Part shown: positions 51,320 to 63,204 of the stretch, piece after piece
Layout of the letters: each line of letters begins with the position of its first letter
How positions within the stretch are numbered: the first letter of the stretch is position 1
Assembly (NCBI GenBank): GCA_028752905.1
Contig: JAQNBH010000002.1
Coordinates: 16,106,390 to 16,170,389, forward strand
Reading direction: 5' to 3'
Source: Cladorhizidae sp. MBARI D1340-BT2
Taxonomy: Eukaryota > Porifera > Demospongiae > Poecilosclerida > Cladorhizidae
Length of the DNA stretch: 64,000 nucleotides
Notes under the pieces: model-generated
The model's database searches: none
The model's input: the letters and a program-made list of their open reading frames with translations, nothing else
What the model was told of the DNA's origin: nothing
Made by a program: the position numbers and the translations under genes

Positions 51320-52880
51320 CTCTTAACACCACACATGGTCCTCCTTGCTCTCCTTGAGAGGCACTAGCAAACTCTTCTTCCAGTACACTGAGCAGCACTC
51401 ACTCCTCATCACCACATTCATCACCTGCACCATCACCTCCACCAACCTTCTACCTCCATACATCAGCATCTCATTCAACATTCCATCAGGACCTGGTGCC
51501 TTTCCTCTCTTCATACATTTCACTACCTCTAGTACTTCTTTCAACTTACTTCTTCACACATACCCAGCTCATGCCCACCCACTTCTCCTATCTCTAATTC
51601 TGGCACTGTGGCATCCTCTTTTTCCCTCCCAGGCTCTCCCCAGTGTTTTGCCATCATCTCTAACATCTCGTCTTCCTCCTCCACCATCCTTCCCTCATCA
51701 GCTTTCACTCCTTTTATCCTTCTCTCCTTCCTCTTTGCTCTCAAATCATTCCAAAACAGCTTACAACTAGTCCCACCTGCTCTCTAATCTTCTTTATAAT
51801 TCTCTTCCTCAATTCCTTCTTCTCTTTCCTAATAGTCTTTTTAACTTACTCTCTTGCATCTCTATAGTCATCCCATAGTTGTCTTAATGTAGCCTCTCTC
51901 TCCCCTCACTCCCTGGCTTCCCTCAGCCTCTTACATTTCTCTTTCCTAACATCAATTATCCTCTCCACATCCTCTGACCACTATCCCTCTGATCTGTCTG
52001 TAATCTTCTTCCTTCCAATTCCTTTCTCTGCTGCAGCCAAAACTTTCTCCTTCCACCTACTCCACACCTCTTCAACTGTTTCCTCCCAACTCTTGCTCAA
52101 GCTCTCTTACTCCTCTTCCCAACTCATGAACCTTTCCTCCACTGCCTCCTGATACCCCTCCCAGTCCAGTTCAGTCCAACCTATTGTCAACTCTCCATTT
52201 ATGTCGCTCTCTTATCACTTGTACCTCTCTCCTACACCACAGATTTTCTCCACAAATAATGTTATGGTCCGGCAGCTTGCCTGAGTCCTCAACTACCACC
52301 CTAGCTACATCCACGTCCTCGCTTAATAATCTATGACCGACTTTCTCTCCAACATTCCCATGTCCACCTACCCACACAGCAAAGCAACTCGTCCCTACAA
52401 CCAGACTTCCAACACTAACTAACTCCAACAACCTCCTTCCATTACAGTTTGGGTTGTCCTCCACTCCCAATCCAGTCTTTGCCATTGAAGTCCCTCATAA
52501 TAACATCGAAACCTTTCTCTTCATACTTCACCACATCATCCTGCAATACCTCAAACAATCCCTCCCTCTCTCACACTCCTTCTAGGTTCACATTCTGATT
52601 CACTAGTACCCCTACCATAGCTTTCCTTCTCCCTGCTTCGCTCATCTCAACCCACAGCAAACTTTCTTTTGACTTCCTCACCCTAGAATCCAAACTCTTA
52701 TGCACCAGACCTCCCACACCTCCTGCCTGCCACCCCCTCGATTCCTGCCATTCCACTCATATCCTGCCATGCACACTCCGTCCTCCTTCCGCAAAAATGT
52801 CTCCGCTAATAATATATCAATTCTTCGTTCCCAACTACCCTCTACAATTAACAAACGCCACACTCAACCGCCCAGTTTCC
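51320..52880 (-). pseudogene. LINE family A, endonuclease and start of RT
   Basis: Minus strand, broken into frames. 52863-52571 reads RRIDILLAETFLRKEDGVCM, AGYEWNGRNRGG, KSLDSRVRKSKESLLWVEMS and AMVGVLVNQNVNLEGV. 52485-52171 reads GVEDNPNCNGRRLLELVS, VLLSED-like and KLPDHNIICGENLW, matching the C-terminal end of an APE-type endonuclease (SDHN in relatives). 51544-51323 reads CMKRGKAPGPDGMLNEMLMY, GGRRLVEVMVQVMNVVMRSE and WKKSLLVPL, the start of RT shared with the 42 kb copy. The RT catalytic region is missing. It is non-functional. Confidence 0.85.
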
Positions 52881-52930
52881 CTACCTTTGGTCCCTCACCC
52901 ACCCCCAACCTAAATTAAATGCTAACAAAG

Positions 52931-52990
52931 CCTTGTGGTTATGCCTTTGGGCTCCATAGATTCTGCACACTTCACGGGCATATGATATAA
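52931..52990 (+). repeat. R1 dispersed repeat, 5' piece
   Basis: ccttgtggttatgcctttgg plus gctccatagattctgcacac, then similarity stops after about 60 bases. Confidence 0.7.
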
Positions 52991-53085
52991 AAAATCAATC
53001 TCGCGGCACCGCAATCCCGCGACAAAATTTCGGTCCAACTTCACGAGAATCATGAGACTTCAAAGAATCGGTCGGCTACTCAAAA

Positions 53086-53147
53086 ATGGCGTCGTGTACA
53101 AGTTCTTCATCCTCTAAGCCTCACACTAATCCTTTTCTCGCTGAAGG
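53086..53147 (+). CDS. Candidate first coding exon
   Basis: ATG in a good context (aaaATGGCG) and 20 codons (MASCTSSSSSKPHTNPFLAE) to a strong donor GG|GTAAGT. The preceding 100 bases are GC-richer and CpG-containing (ctcgcggcac), like a promoter. A 28-base stretch further on (53192-53219, acceptor gctcag, donor GTAAGC) would extend the frame in phase as GLATQWVGVE. No family is recognised. On the opposite strand 53165-53380 is also open, so the call is tentative. Confidence 0.35.
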
Positions 53148-53399
53148 GTAAGTATATTGGTTACCTAAGAACAGCAGTAGATGTGATGCTCAGTCTTGCT
53201 ACACAATGGGTAGGTGTAGAGGTAAGCCTTCATCACCTTTTCTACCTCGCCTTGTGACCCATATGGATGTACGCCTTCCCGCGTTCGCTGGATAACCTTT
53301 ATTTCGTGCACTAGCTGGGTCCTGCAATGGCTGTTGTCCCCTTCTAAGACTGGATTAGGAATCCACAACCAGCAGCACACCTGTTATATTTAATTGGGT

Positions 53400-54530
53400 C
53401 AAGTGTATATCCATAAATCCATGCTCAATACGTCTTAAATCAGCTGAAGTTGTCAGTATTGATCTACACAGTCAGTATTGATCCACACAATTGTTGAGTG
53501 ACCCATCCATTGGAATTTGATGGATTCTGTTGGCAAATGATCTCCATTTGAATGCATCTCTTCTCTCTCTGTGTGTGTCTAACATTCATAGTAGAAGTTG
53601 ACCAACTTGTAATGGCTAACAAGGGCCTGACTCCACCCCCTTTTACTCACTTCTAAATTATGTGGTATAGGTGCACCTCATTTTTAGGGCAGGGCTAACC
53701 ATGTGGGCTCAGACTACGGCCATTAGGGTTTTGTCCAGGCTACCACTTACCACCATTCAAATTTGCCTACTTCCCTTGGTGGTCACCTTCCTAGACTGGG
53801 CATTCCTGATATTGCATAGAATCTGCTGTGCTTGTCTTTCAAAGCTGATGTTAAGTGTTAGAATGTGAGGAAGCACCCCCCCCCCCTCTACCAAGTACAA
53901 ATGGTGACTTATGTGTGTGGGAGGGGAGGAGGTTGTTGTGGTTGTTATGCAACAATGGCCGTGTCTGTGTCCTTCAATATGTGCTACATGTAGAATAACA
54001 ATCAAATAGCATTAATAAATCAAAGAGGGCAAGGGGGACAGAGGATGGCAGACAGATGGTGCACGTGTTAGCTGATACTCTTTTCTTAGCTATTAAGTGA
54101 AGGGATTTTGAAAGTTGGTTGTGTTGGATCGAAAACAATACAAGTGGTGACTCCATATAGGGCCACACCATATGGCCAAGTCACCTAGTTGAGTTCCCAG
54201 GTAACCCTCCCAGAGTTTGATGGAACTCCATCAAAATATTCATTTGTGAATATACTAAACTAACAGAAGAAATGCTAGGCCCATAGTCCGAGTCGATTTG
54301 AAGCCATGCATCACTAAATATGTGCCAACCCGGTCTTTCTTCACATCAACGTATATTCTCATTTGGAATGGCTTTTTTTAATTTTTTTTTTTTTAAGAAA
54401 AGCCACAAGCAAGAATGGACAATAATACAGGTAGACTAGGTCTAAAGTCTGATCTGCATGCAAAAGATTAAAAACACACACCTCTCTTCTGGGGGATGGT
54501 TGGCAGTTACCAGAGGTATTGAAACTTATA
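53400..54530. other. No gene recognised
   Basis: Mixed AT-rich DNA with a small duplication (cagtcagtattgatc) near 53450-53490 and a T run at 54372-54394. Confidence 0.35.
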
Positions 54531-54531
54531 C

Positions 54532-54613
54532 CACAGGAATAATATAATGTCTATCTGACCTAGATATGTGTACCACAGGAATAATATAATGTCTATCTGA
54601 CCTAGATATGTGT
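54532..54613. repeat. Tandem duplication of about 42 bp
   Basis: taccacaggaataatataat and gtctatctgacctagatatg occur twice in a row. Confidence 0.93.
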
Positions 54614-54675
54614 CACATATCAACTTGAGCTAACTCCTTCATGGTTAGGGAACTATATATTGCTCAATTTTAGAA

Positions 54676-54985
54676 ATGTCGTGCTAATAATCTGGCATGG
54701 TCTACAGCACGTGCTAGTAATTTGGCATGGTCTACAGCACATATGCTAGTTATCTGGCCTGGTCTACAGCACGTGCTAATAATCTGGTATGGTCTACAGC
54801 ATGTGCTAGTAATTTGGCCTGGTCTACAGCACATGCGGCCTGGTCTACAGTACGTGCTAATAATCTGGCATGGTCTACAGCACGTGCTAATAACCTGGCC
54901 AGGTCTACAGCATGTGCTAATAATCTGCGCCATGTCTACAGTGCATGCAAATAATCTGGCCAGGTCTCAAGAGCGTGCTAATAAT
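54676..54985. repeat. 30-bp minisatellite, about ten copies
   Basis: Unit gtgctaataatctggcatgg plus tctacagcac, with variants. The unit starts gtgct and ends agcac, so each unit boundary is a small inverted repeat. Frames read a 10-residue repeat (ARANNLAWST) because 30 is a multiple of three; I do not take it as a gene. Confidence 0.92.
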
Positions 54986-55023
54986 CTTGCCAAAGTGACC
55001 TGCTAAATATTTCTCTCCCCCTA

Positions 55024-55647
55024 TTGCTGCTACTGTTGCTGCTACTGTTGCTGCTGTTGCTGCTACTGTTGCTGCTACTGTTGCTGCTGCTGTTGCTGCT
55101 ACTGTTGCTGCTGCTGTTGCTGCTACTGTTGCTGCTACTGTTGCTGCTACTGTGGCTGCTGCTGCTGCTACTATTGCTGCTACTGTTGCTGCTACTATTG
55201 CTGCTACTGTTGGTGCAACTGTTGTTGCTGCTACTGTTGCTGCTGCTACTGTTGCTGCTGCTGCTACTGTTGCTGCTACTGTTGCTGCTGCTGTTGCTGC
55301 TGCTGTTGCTGCTACTGTGGCTGCTACTATTGCTGCTACTGTTGTTGCTGCTACTGTTGCTGCTACTATTGCTGCAACTGTTGCTGCTACTGTTGGTGCT
55401 ACTGTAGTTGCTGCTACTGTTGCTGCTGCTGTTGCTGCTGCTGCTATTACTGTTGCTGCTGCTATTATTGCTGTTATGTTGCTGCTACTGCTGCTACTGT
55501 TGCTGCTACTGTTGCTGCTACTGTTGCTGCTACTGTTGCTGCTGCTATTGCTGTTGCTGCTACTGCTGTTGCTGCTGCTATTATTGCTGCTACTGTTGCT
55601 GCTGCTGTTGCTGCTGCTACTGTTGCTGCTACTGTTGCTGTTGCTGT

Positions 55648-55682
<35 letters not shown>

Positions 55683-55854
55683 CTATTGCTGAGCTTGCTG
55701 CTATTATTGCTGCTACTGTTGCTGCTGCTGTTGCTACTGCTGTTGCTGCTGCTACTGCTGTTGCTGCTGCTATTATTGCTGCTACTGTTGCAGCTGCTGT
55801 TGCTGCTGCTACTGTTGCTGCTACTGTTGCTGCTGTTACTGTTGCTGCTACTGT

Positions 55855-55892
<38 letters not shown>

Positions 55893-55965
55893 CTATTGCT
55901 GAGCTTGCTGCTATTATTGCTGCTACTGTTGCTGCTGCTGCTGCTGTTGTTGGTTTTTCTGTTGT
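55024..55965. repeat. Imperfect trinucleotide array (CTG/TTG/CTA type), about 940 bp
   Basis: Triplets ctg, ttg, cta and gct alternate with a frequent 12-base motif ctgttgctgcta. A tgagct interruption occurs twice (about 55690 and 55910), within a longer duplicated segment. Open frames read poly-Leu, poly-Ala/Thr or poly-Cys according to phase and are artefacts. Confidence 0.95.
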
Positions 55966-56734
55966 TGTTTGTATCTCAGGAAATAACCACACCCACTTCC
56001 CCAAGCTCTGTGTGATGATAAGGCACGAGTAATGTCCGTATGTACGGAGCAGCAGTTTTGAGTTAAATGTTAGTCTAACAACACTAACTAAAGATACTTA
56101 TCCTTCAGGATGTCAGGTGCACGGTCCACTCCCACAAAACATGGCAGAGCCCGAGGCCTGAGGCTGCACACATCCGTAGACAATGAAAAATGGACTGAAG
56201 ATTGTTATTTCCGTACATTATGGCCTCTTCTATAGCTGCATAAGTGACACAGCAGAGAAGGAAGTGCTGCTGTTAGTCATGCCATCTTTTTTTCCTGCAT
56301 TGTTAAAAAAACTTGAGGCTAGCTAATGGAGAAGGCTATTGTGTAGCTTAGCCGGAGTGACTCTTTACTTTCCTCCTTGTGGGTGTGGTCAGGAATTAAG
56401 CTAAAGGTTATGACCTGAAAGTGTTCTGATAATCTACTCAGTAGTCTATGCATACAGTATGTTGTGACACTAATTACTGATCACAAACAGTTGGGTAACC
56501 TAAGAGACAGAGGTTCAGCCTAGCTTGTGCTTTTACTAGACTTGACTCCTGCAGTATAGGGCAGTAGAGGAGAGGTCAGTCACTAGTTAACCAAGAACAA
56601 CCTATACAGAACAAGTGGTGTGGTGGAGCATGAATTGCGAGTGGGTTTATAAATGTATTCATAGTGGCATACTTGTGACCTAGCACCTTTTAGAGTGCAA
56701 ACTCAGTTAGGGTGGTCTTGCCTTGAGACACCAG
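55966..56734. other. No gene recognised
   Basis: About 770 bases between two tandem arrays with no named motif. Confidence 0.35.
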
Positions 56735-57335
56735 ACAGTGCTGGGTAAGTAGTACATGTATACTAGATACCACACAGGTGCTGGGTATGTAGTATATGTA
56801 CTAGATACCACACAGGTGCTGGGTAAGTAGTATACTAGACACAAGACAGGTGCTGGGTATGTAGTATACTAGGCACCACACAGTGCTGGGTAAGTAGTAT
56901 ACTAGACACCACACAGGTGCTGGGTATGTAGTATACTATATACCACACAGATGCTGGGTAACTAGTATACTAGATACCACACAGGTGCTGGGTATATAGT
57001 ATACTAGACACCACACATATGCTGGGTAAGTAGTATACTAGATACCACACATGTGCCGGGAATGTAGTATACTAGACACCACACAGGTGCTGGGTATGTA
57101 GTATACTAGACACCACACAGATGCTGGGTAAGTAGTATACTAGACACCACACAGGTGCTGGGTATGTAGTATACTACGCACCACACAGGTGCTGGGTTTG
57201 TAGTATACTAGACACCACACAGTGCTGGGTATGTAGTATACTAGACACCACACAGTGCTGGGTAAGTAGTATACTAGATACCACACAGTGCTGGGTAAGT
57301 AGTATACTAGACACCACACAGGTGCTGGGTATGTA
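56735..57335. repeat. Minisatellite of 34-35-bp units, about 17 copies
   Basis: Unit gtgctgggtatgtagtatac plus tagacaccacacag; the unit length switches between 34 and 35 by one G. The inner word agtatact is a palindrome. Confidence 0.93.
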
Positions 57336-57544
57336 GTAAAAGTTGTAGTAGGCTGTACAGGTACAGATACCAAATCCTCCTCTAGATGTAATGGTGATTC
57401 AAGTGTACAAAGCAACATGAATTCTTGCTGCATAGGTCATACTAGAATAGCAGCAGGGACAAGGTAAAGGTCCCCTCCACAAAACTATACTTGCCACATC
57501 AGACACTTTTCTTCCTGTCTCTAAATTCCCTTACATCACCAGAT

Positions 57545-57690
57545 AATAATTGCCCACCTGAAAGATAATGTAAAGGGTCTCGTACATTACAAAACTGAAA
57601 GATAAGGTAAAGGGTGTCCTACATTACAGTCCCAACCCAAACCCTTCCCTCCCACCTGAAAGATAAGGTAAAAGATCTTCTACACCACAA
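57545..57690. repeat. Short tandem repeat, three diverged copies
   Basis: cacctgaaagataaggtaaa plus gggtcttctacattaca, with variable spacing. Confidence 0.75.
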
Positions 57691-57725
57691 ATCATTAGAT
57701 GCCAACTGCCAACCTGCATGTAGGT

Positions 57726-57808
57726 GACATAATCTATTAATTGGATGAATGAATGCATATATCTTCTCTATAATCTATTAATTGGATGAATGAATGCATT
57801 TATCTTCT
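57726..57808. repeat. Tandem duplication of about 47 bp
   Basis: ataatctattaattggatga and atgaatgcatatatcttctc occur twice. Confidence 0.9.
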
Positions 57809-57885
57809 CTGGTGGTCTTATAACCAAATATGTGTCTGGAGAGGTGGTCATGTCGAGGGAACTGGCTCTCTATTTTCTCTCTTAG

Positions 57886-57960
57886 GTGGTTTGAGTATAA
57901 CTGCTTTGGTCGACCTATCAAGGGAACTCGGATCATCCCATCAAGACTCCTCTGAACAAG
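57886..57960 (+). CDS. Candidate 75-nt exon
   Basis: Preceded by a pyrimidine-rich acceptor (tattttctctcttag) and followed by CAAG|GTGAGT. It is 75 nt, in phase, reading GGLSITALVDLSRELGSS, then HQDSSEQ. The surrounding frame stays open only because the 24-bp minisatellite downstream lacks stops; with the splice sites the array would be intronic. Host gene unknown. Confidence 0.4.
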
Positions 57961-58019
57961 GTGAGTTGGAGAGTGCTAGTTTGCCAGCACTGTATATAGT
58001 CATTGTCCACGCTAAACCA

Positions 58020-58985
58020 GGCAAGGCTATGCAAACTGAACCATACAAGGCCATGCTAACTGAACCACACAATGCCATGCTAACTGAACCAAACAAGGCT
58101 ATGCTAACTGAACCACACAAGGCTACGCTAACTGAACCAAACAAGGCTATGCTAACTGAACCACACAAGGCTATGCTAACTGAACCAAACAAGGCTAAGC
58201 TAACTGAACCAAACAAGGCTATGCTAACTGAACCAAATAAGGCTACGCTAACTGAACCACACAAGGCTACGCTAACTGAACCAAACAAGGCTATGCTAAC
58301 TGAACCAAACAAGGCTACGCTAACTGAACCAAACAAGGCCATGCTAACTGAACCAAACAAGGCTATGCTAACTGAACCAAACAAGGCTACACTAACTGAA
58401 CCAAACAAGGCTACGCTAACTGAACCAAACAAGGCTACGCTAACTGAACCACACAAGGCTACGCTAACTGAACCACAAAAGGCTATGCTAACTGAACCAA
58501 ACAAGGCTTCACTAACTGAACCAAACAAGGCCATGCTAACTGAACCACACAAGGCTATGCTAACTGAACCAAACAAGGCTACGTTAACTGAACCAAACAA
58601 GGCTACGCTAACTGAACCAAACAAGGCTATGCTAACTGAACCTAACAAGGCTATGATAACTGAACCAAACAAGGCTACGCTAACTGAACCAAACAAGGCC
58701 ATGCTAACTGAACCAAACAAGGCCATGCTAACTGAACCAAACAAGGCCATGCTAACTGAACCAAACAAGGCTACGCTAACTGAACCAAACAAGGCCATGC
58801 TAACTGAACCAAACAAGGCTACACTAACTGAACCACACAAGGCCATGCTAACTGAACCACACAAGGCTACGCTAACTGAACCACATAAGGCTATGCTAAC
58901 TGAACCACATAAGGCTAACCAAACAAGGCTATGCTAACTGAACCAAACAAGGCTACGCTAACTGAACCACACAAGGCTACGCTAT
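58020..58985. repeat. 24-bp minisatellite, about 40 copies
   Basis: Unit gctatgctaactgaaccaaa plus caag. Most changes fall at two places: atg/acg in the first half and aac/cac in the second. Eight-codon translation repeats (KAMLTEPN) are open on the plus strand, and the minus strand is open too. Confidence 0.97.
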
Positions 58986-59756
58986 TTCGGATGTCTTATT
59001 GACAGAATGCTCTTTTTTGTTGTAACTATTCCGCACGTATTTTAAAATACCGCAAATCCGGAATACTACACGTTTAATAAAATAATTCGTATGAAAATAT
59101 TTCATGTCAATATATTATTTTCGTAAAACTCGTGCTCTAGGAATTATTTTTTATGGTGCGACTGACCATGAGTCAATTGACTTCTGAAGCGGAACAAACT
59201 GAAAAAGGGCTAGGGCCGTCTTGAAAGAGGCTATCATGTGTATAGAGCTACTTCTTCTTAGCGAGTCCACAAAGAAATCTGCAAACACAGATTAAATATG
59301 GTTCAGCCGGCGCCGAACACATTCTTCTCCGTTACCATTACATGCTGTTAAGTGTGTTGCTGTGCAAGGAAGATCACGTTGAAGATGTAGCAGAAGGTGC
59401 TGCATAGTTTGGAGTTCTCTCATTCACACATGACTGCATCCTCCCCGATGGATCCTTCTTAGCTGAGGGAGTGTGAGAGAGAGTCAGTAATTAAGAGATC
59501 GCTAGGTAAGGCTAGCAGTGGGGGGAAAAATCTATCAAAGTTAGACTCGTACTAGGAAATTATCAAAGCTATGTTCATTTCTCTGGACCTCTATATACTA
59601 GGAGAGAAATATTACCAGCACTTCTAGAAATCTGCTCTCTTCTCTGCTCTGCCTAGCATGTGTGCACGAGTCAGAGCATAATCGTTGCGACAGCAATATA
59701 TAGTCCATTTTTAATTTTCGTAATGTAGGACTGCAAAAATTAATAAACAACGAATA
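58986..59756. other. Gene-poor gap between two arrays
   Basis: AT-rich near 59040-59150, then mixed. One weak exon candidate on the minus strand is listed separately. Confidence 0.35.
59374..59462 (-). CDS. Candidate terminal exon, weak
   Basis: On the minus strand a pyrimidine-rich acceptor (ctctctcacactccctcag) leads into 29 open codons (KKDPSGRMQSCVNERTPNYA, then APSATSST) ending in TGA at 59376-59374. No partner exon or family is recognised. Confidence 0.2.
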
Positions 59757-62512
59757 ATCTGTGGCACTAGAGAACCAGTGCTTGCAGCTGCTAGTGGACA
59801 CTACATAGTAATGTGTGTGGCACTAGAGAACCAGTGCTTGCAGCTGCAAGTGGACACTGCATAGTAATGTGTGTGGCAATAGAGAACCAGTGCTTGCAGC
59901 TGCTAGTGGACACTGCATAGTAATGTGTGTGGCACTAGAGAACCAGTTCTTGCAGCTACTAGTGGACACTGCATAGTAATGTGTGTGGCACTAGAGAACC
60001 AGTGCTTGCAGCTGCTAGTGGACACTGCATAGTAATGTGAGTGGCACTAGAGAACCAGTGCTTGCAGCTGCTAGTGGACACTGCATAGTAATGTGTGTGG
60101 CACTAGAGAACCAGTGCTTGCAGCTGTTAGTGGACACTGCATAGTAATGTGTGTGGCACTAGAGAACCAGTGCTTGCAGCTGCTAGTGGACACTGCATAG
60201 TAATGTCTGTGGCACTAGAGAACCAGTGCTTGCAGCTGCTAGTGGACACTGCATAGTAATGTGTGTGGCACTAGAGAACCAGTGCTTGCAGCTGCTAGTG
60301 GACACTGCATAGTAATGTGTGTGGCACTAGAGAACCAGTGCTTGCAGCTACTAGTGGACACTGCATAGTAATGTGTGTGGCACTTAAGAACCAGTGCTTG
60401 CAGCTGCTAGTAGACACTGCATAGTAATGTCTGTGGCATTAGAGAACCAGTGCTTGCAGCTGCTAGTGGACACTGCATAGTAATGTGTGTGGCACTAGAG
60501 AACCAGTGCTTGCAGCTGCTGGTGGACACTGCATAGTAATGTGAGTGGCACTAGAGAACCAGTGCTTGCAGCTGCTAGTGGACACTGCATAGTAATGTGA
60601 GTGGCACTAGAGAACCAGTGCTTGCAGCTACTAGTGGACACTGCATAGTAATGTGTGTGGCACTAAAGAACCAGTGCTTGCAGCTGCTAGTAGACACCGC
60701 ATAGTAATGTGTGTGGCACTAGAGAACCAGTGCTTGCAGCTGCTGGTAGACACTGCATAGTAATGTGAGTGGCACTAGAGAACCAGTGCTTGCAGCTGCT
60801 AGTGGACACTGCATAGTAATGTGTGTGGCACTAGAGAACCAGTGCTTGCAGCTGCTAGTGGACACTGCATAGTTATGTGTGTGGCACTAGAGAACCAGTG
60901 CTTGCAGCTGCTAGTGGACACTGCATAGTAATGTGTGTGGCACTAGAGAACCAGTGCTTGCAGCTGCTGGTGGACACTGCATAGTAATGTGAGTGGCACT
61001 AGAGAACCAGTGCTTGCAGCTGCTAGTGGACACTGCATAGTAATGTGTGTGGCACTAGAGAACCAGTGCTTGCAGCTGCTAGTAGACACTGCATAGTAAT
61101 GTGTGTGGCACTAGAGAACCAGTGCTTGCAGCTACTAGTGGACACTACATAGTAATGTGTGTGGCACTAGAGAACCAGTGCTTGCAGCTACTAGTGGACA
61201 CTGCATAGTAATGTGTGTGGCACTAGAGAACCAGTGCTTGCAGCTACTAGTGGAAACTGCATTGTAATGTGAGTGGCACTAGAGAACCAGTGGTTGCAGC
61301 TGCTAGTGGACACTGCATAGTAATCTGTGTGGCACTAGAGAACCAGTGCTTGCAGCTGCTAGTGGACACTGCATAGTAATGTGAGTGGCACTAGAGAACC
61401 AGTGCTTTCAGCTGCTAGTAGACACTACATAGTAATGTGTGTGGCACTAGAGAACCAGTGCTTGCAGCTACTAGTGGACACTACATAGTAATGTGTGTGT
61501 CACTAGTGAACCAGTGCTTGCAGCTACTAGTCGACACTACATAGTAATGTGTGTGGCACTAGAGAACCAGTGCTTGCAGCTACTAGTGGACACTGCATAG
61601 TAATGTGTGTGGCACTAGAGAACCAGTGCTTGCAGCTACTAGTGGACACTGCATAGTAATGTGTGTGGCACTAGAGAACCAGTGCTTGCAGCTGCTAGTG
61701 GACACTGCATAGTAATGTGAGTGGCACTAGAGAACCAGTGCTTTCAGCTGCTAGTAGACACTACATAGTAATGTGTGTGGCACTAGAGAACCAGTGCTTG
61801 CAGCTACTAGTCGACACTACATAGTAATGTGTGTGTCACTAGTGAACCAATGCTTGCAGCTACTAGTGGACACTACATAGTAATGTGTGTGGCACTAGAG
61901 AACCAGTGCTTGCAGCTGCTAGTGGACACTGCATAGTAATGTGTGTGGCACTAGAGAACCAGTGCTTGCAGCTGCTAGTAGACACTGCATAGTAATGTGT
62001 GTGGCACTAGAGAACCAGTGCTTGCAGCTGCTGGTGGACACTGCATAGTAATGTGTGTGGCACTAGAGAACCAGTGCTTGCAGCTGCTAGTGGACGCTGC
62101 ATAGTAATGTGTGTGGCACTAGAGAACCAGTGCTTGCAGCTGCTAGTAGACACCGCATAGTAATGTGTGTGGCACTAGAGAACCAGTGCTTGCAGCTGCT
62201 GGTGGACACTGCATAGTAATGTGTGTGGCACTAGAGAACCAGTGCTTGCAGCTGCTGGTGGACACTGCATAGTAATGTGTGTGGCACTAGAGAACCAGTG
62301 CTTGCAGCTGCTGGTGGACACTGCATAGTAATGTGTGTGGCACTAGAGAACCAGTGCTTGCAGCTGCTAGTGGACACTGCATGGTAATGTGTGTGGCACT
62401 AGAGAACCAGTGCTTGCAGCTGCTAGTGGACACTGCATAGTAATGTGTGTGGCACTAGAGAACCAGTGCTTGCAGCTACTAGTGGACACTACATAGTAAT
62501 GTGTGTGGCCAA
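59757..62512. repeat. 56-bp minisatellite, about 49 copies
   Basis: Unit gtgtgtggcactagagaacc, agtgcttgcagctgctagtg, gacactgcatagtaat. Copies differ at a few fixed positions (gtgtgtgg/gtgagtgg, gctgctag/gctactag, agtgg/agtag, ctgcat/ctacat). A block of six units (336 bp) is repeated, as rare variants (ctttcagctg; tcactagtgaacc) recur exactly 336 bases apart near 61381/61717 and 61501/61837. Confidence 0.97.
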
Positions 62513-62514
62513 CG

Positions 62515-62975
62515 TGTGATTACTCCGCATAAATATCGCCCATGTGCTAGAGAGTTGAAATTGGCGCCTCTATGCTACGACTTTTTTCATTTGCTGCTAA
62601 AACTTAGTGAGTGAGTAGATTAGGGCTGAGAATGGAAAATAAATTTCTTTAAAATTCCTTAAGATTTATTTCCCATCCACACACCTGACCGCGTACTTAG
62701 TTTTAATGCCTAAAAAGTCATTGCATGCAGTAGGGCTTTCTCTAGTTATATACTAGTGCTAATTTCAGCTCTCTAGCACTTGGCAATCAGTGCAGGCTCT
62801 CTGGTTTTGAGAGCACTTTAGCTCCAGTAACTTGGGCATAGTTCTACCTTTGAAAAATGTTTTAGTACCAAAAAAGAGCACACTGGGAGACCTATCAACT
62901 ATCTAGACATATCATCAACTTCATGCCATGAAGTTCGCAGAATCTATCAAGTGGTAACCACAAGTTTTTTAGCAC
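62515..62975 (-). repeat. R1 repeat in inverted, tail-to-tail arrangement
   Basis: From 62975 leftward the minus strand reads cttgtggttaccacttgata, gatagattctgcgaacttca, gattgccaagtgctagagag and taagtacgcggtcaggtgtg, the R1 order. From 62515 rightward the plus strand reads a second partial copy (catgtgctagagagttgaaa, aacttagtgagtgagtagat, tggaaaataaattt), so two R1 tails face each other near 62650. This looks like a foldback or long-inverted-repeat non-autonomous transposon. Confidence 0.75.
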
Positions 62976-63204
62976 TTACCACTTTAATGGTTTTGGCACT
63001 CCTTAATGCACATTATTCTAATTAGAATTCGGTGTGAATGTAACGAATGCCAATTAATGCACATAGACTTGTGTAGTCAGGGCAGGCCTTTAGAGCGGAT
63101 ATGAGGGTAGTCTCCAACAGCTACAGTATTGTAGCCATTGTTCTAATATTACACCGGTATTTGATGCTCGATTTACTGTAGATAAACTTGTCTAGTAGAG
63201 CAGG

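Noticed and set aside
55024..56015. Long Leu-, Ala- or Cys-rich ORFs on both strands
   Set aside because: All come from the triplet array; every phase is open, which is expected for such repeats.
57786..58937. 383-codon ORF with KAMLTEPN repeats
   Set aside because: Unit length 24 without stops keeps frames open on both strands; splice sites at 57886 and 57960 suggest the array is intronic.
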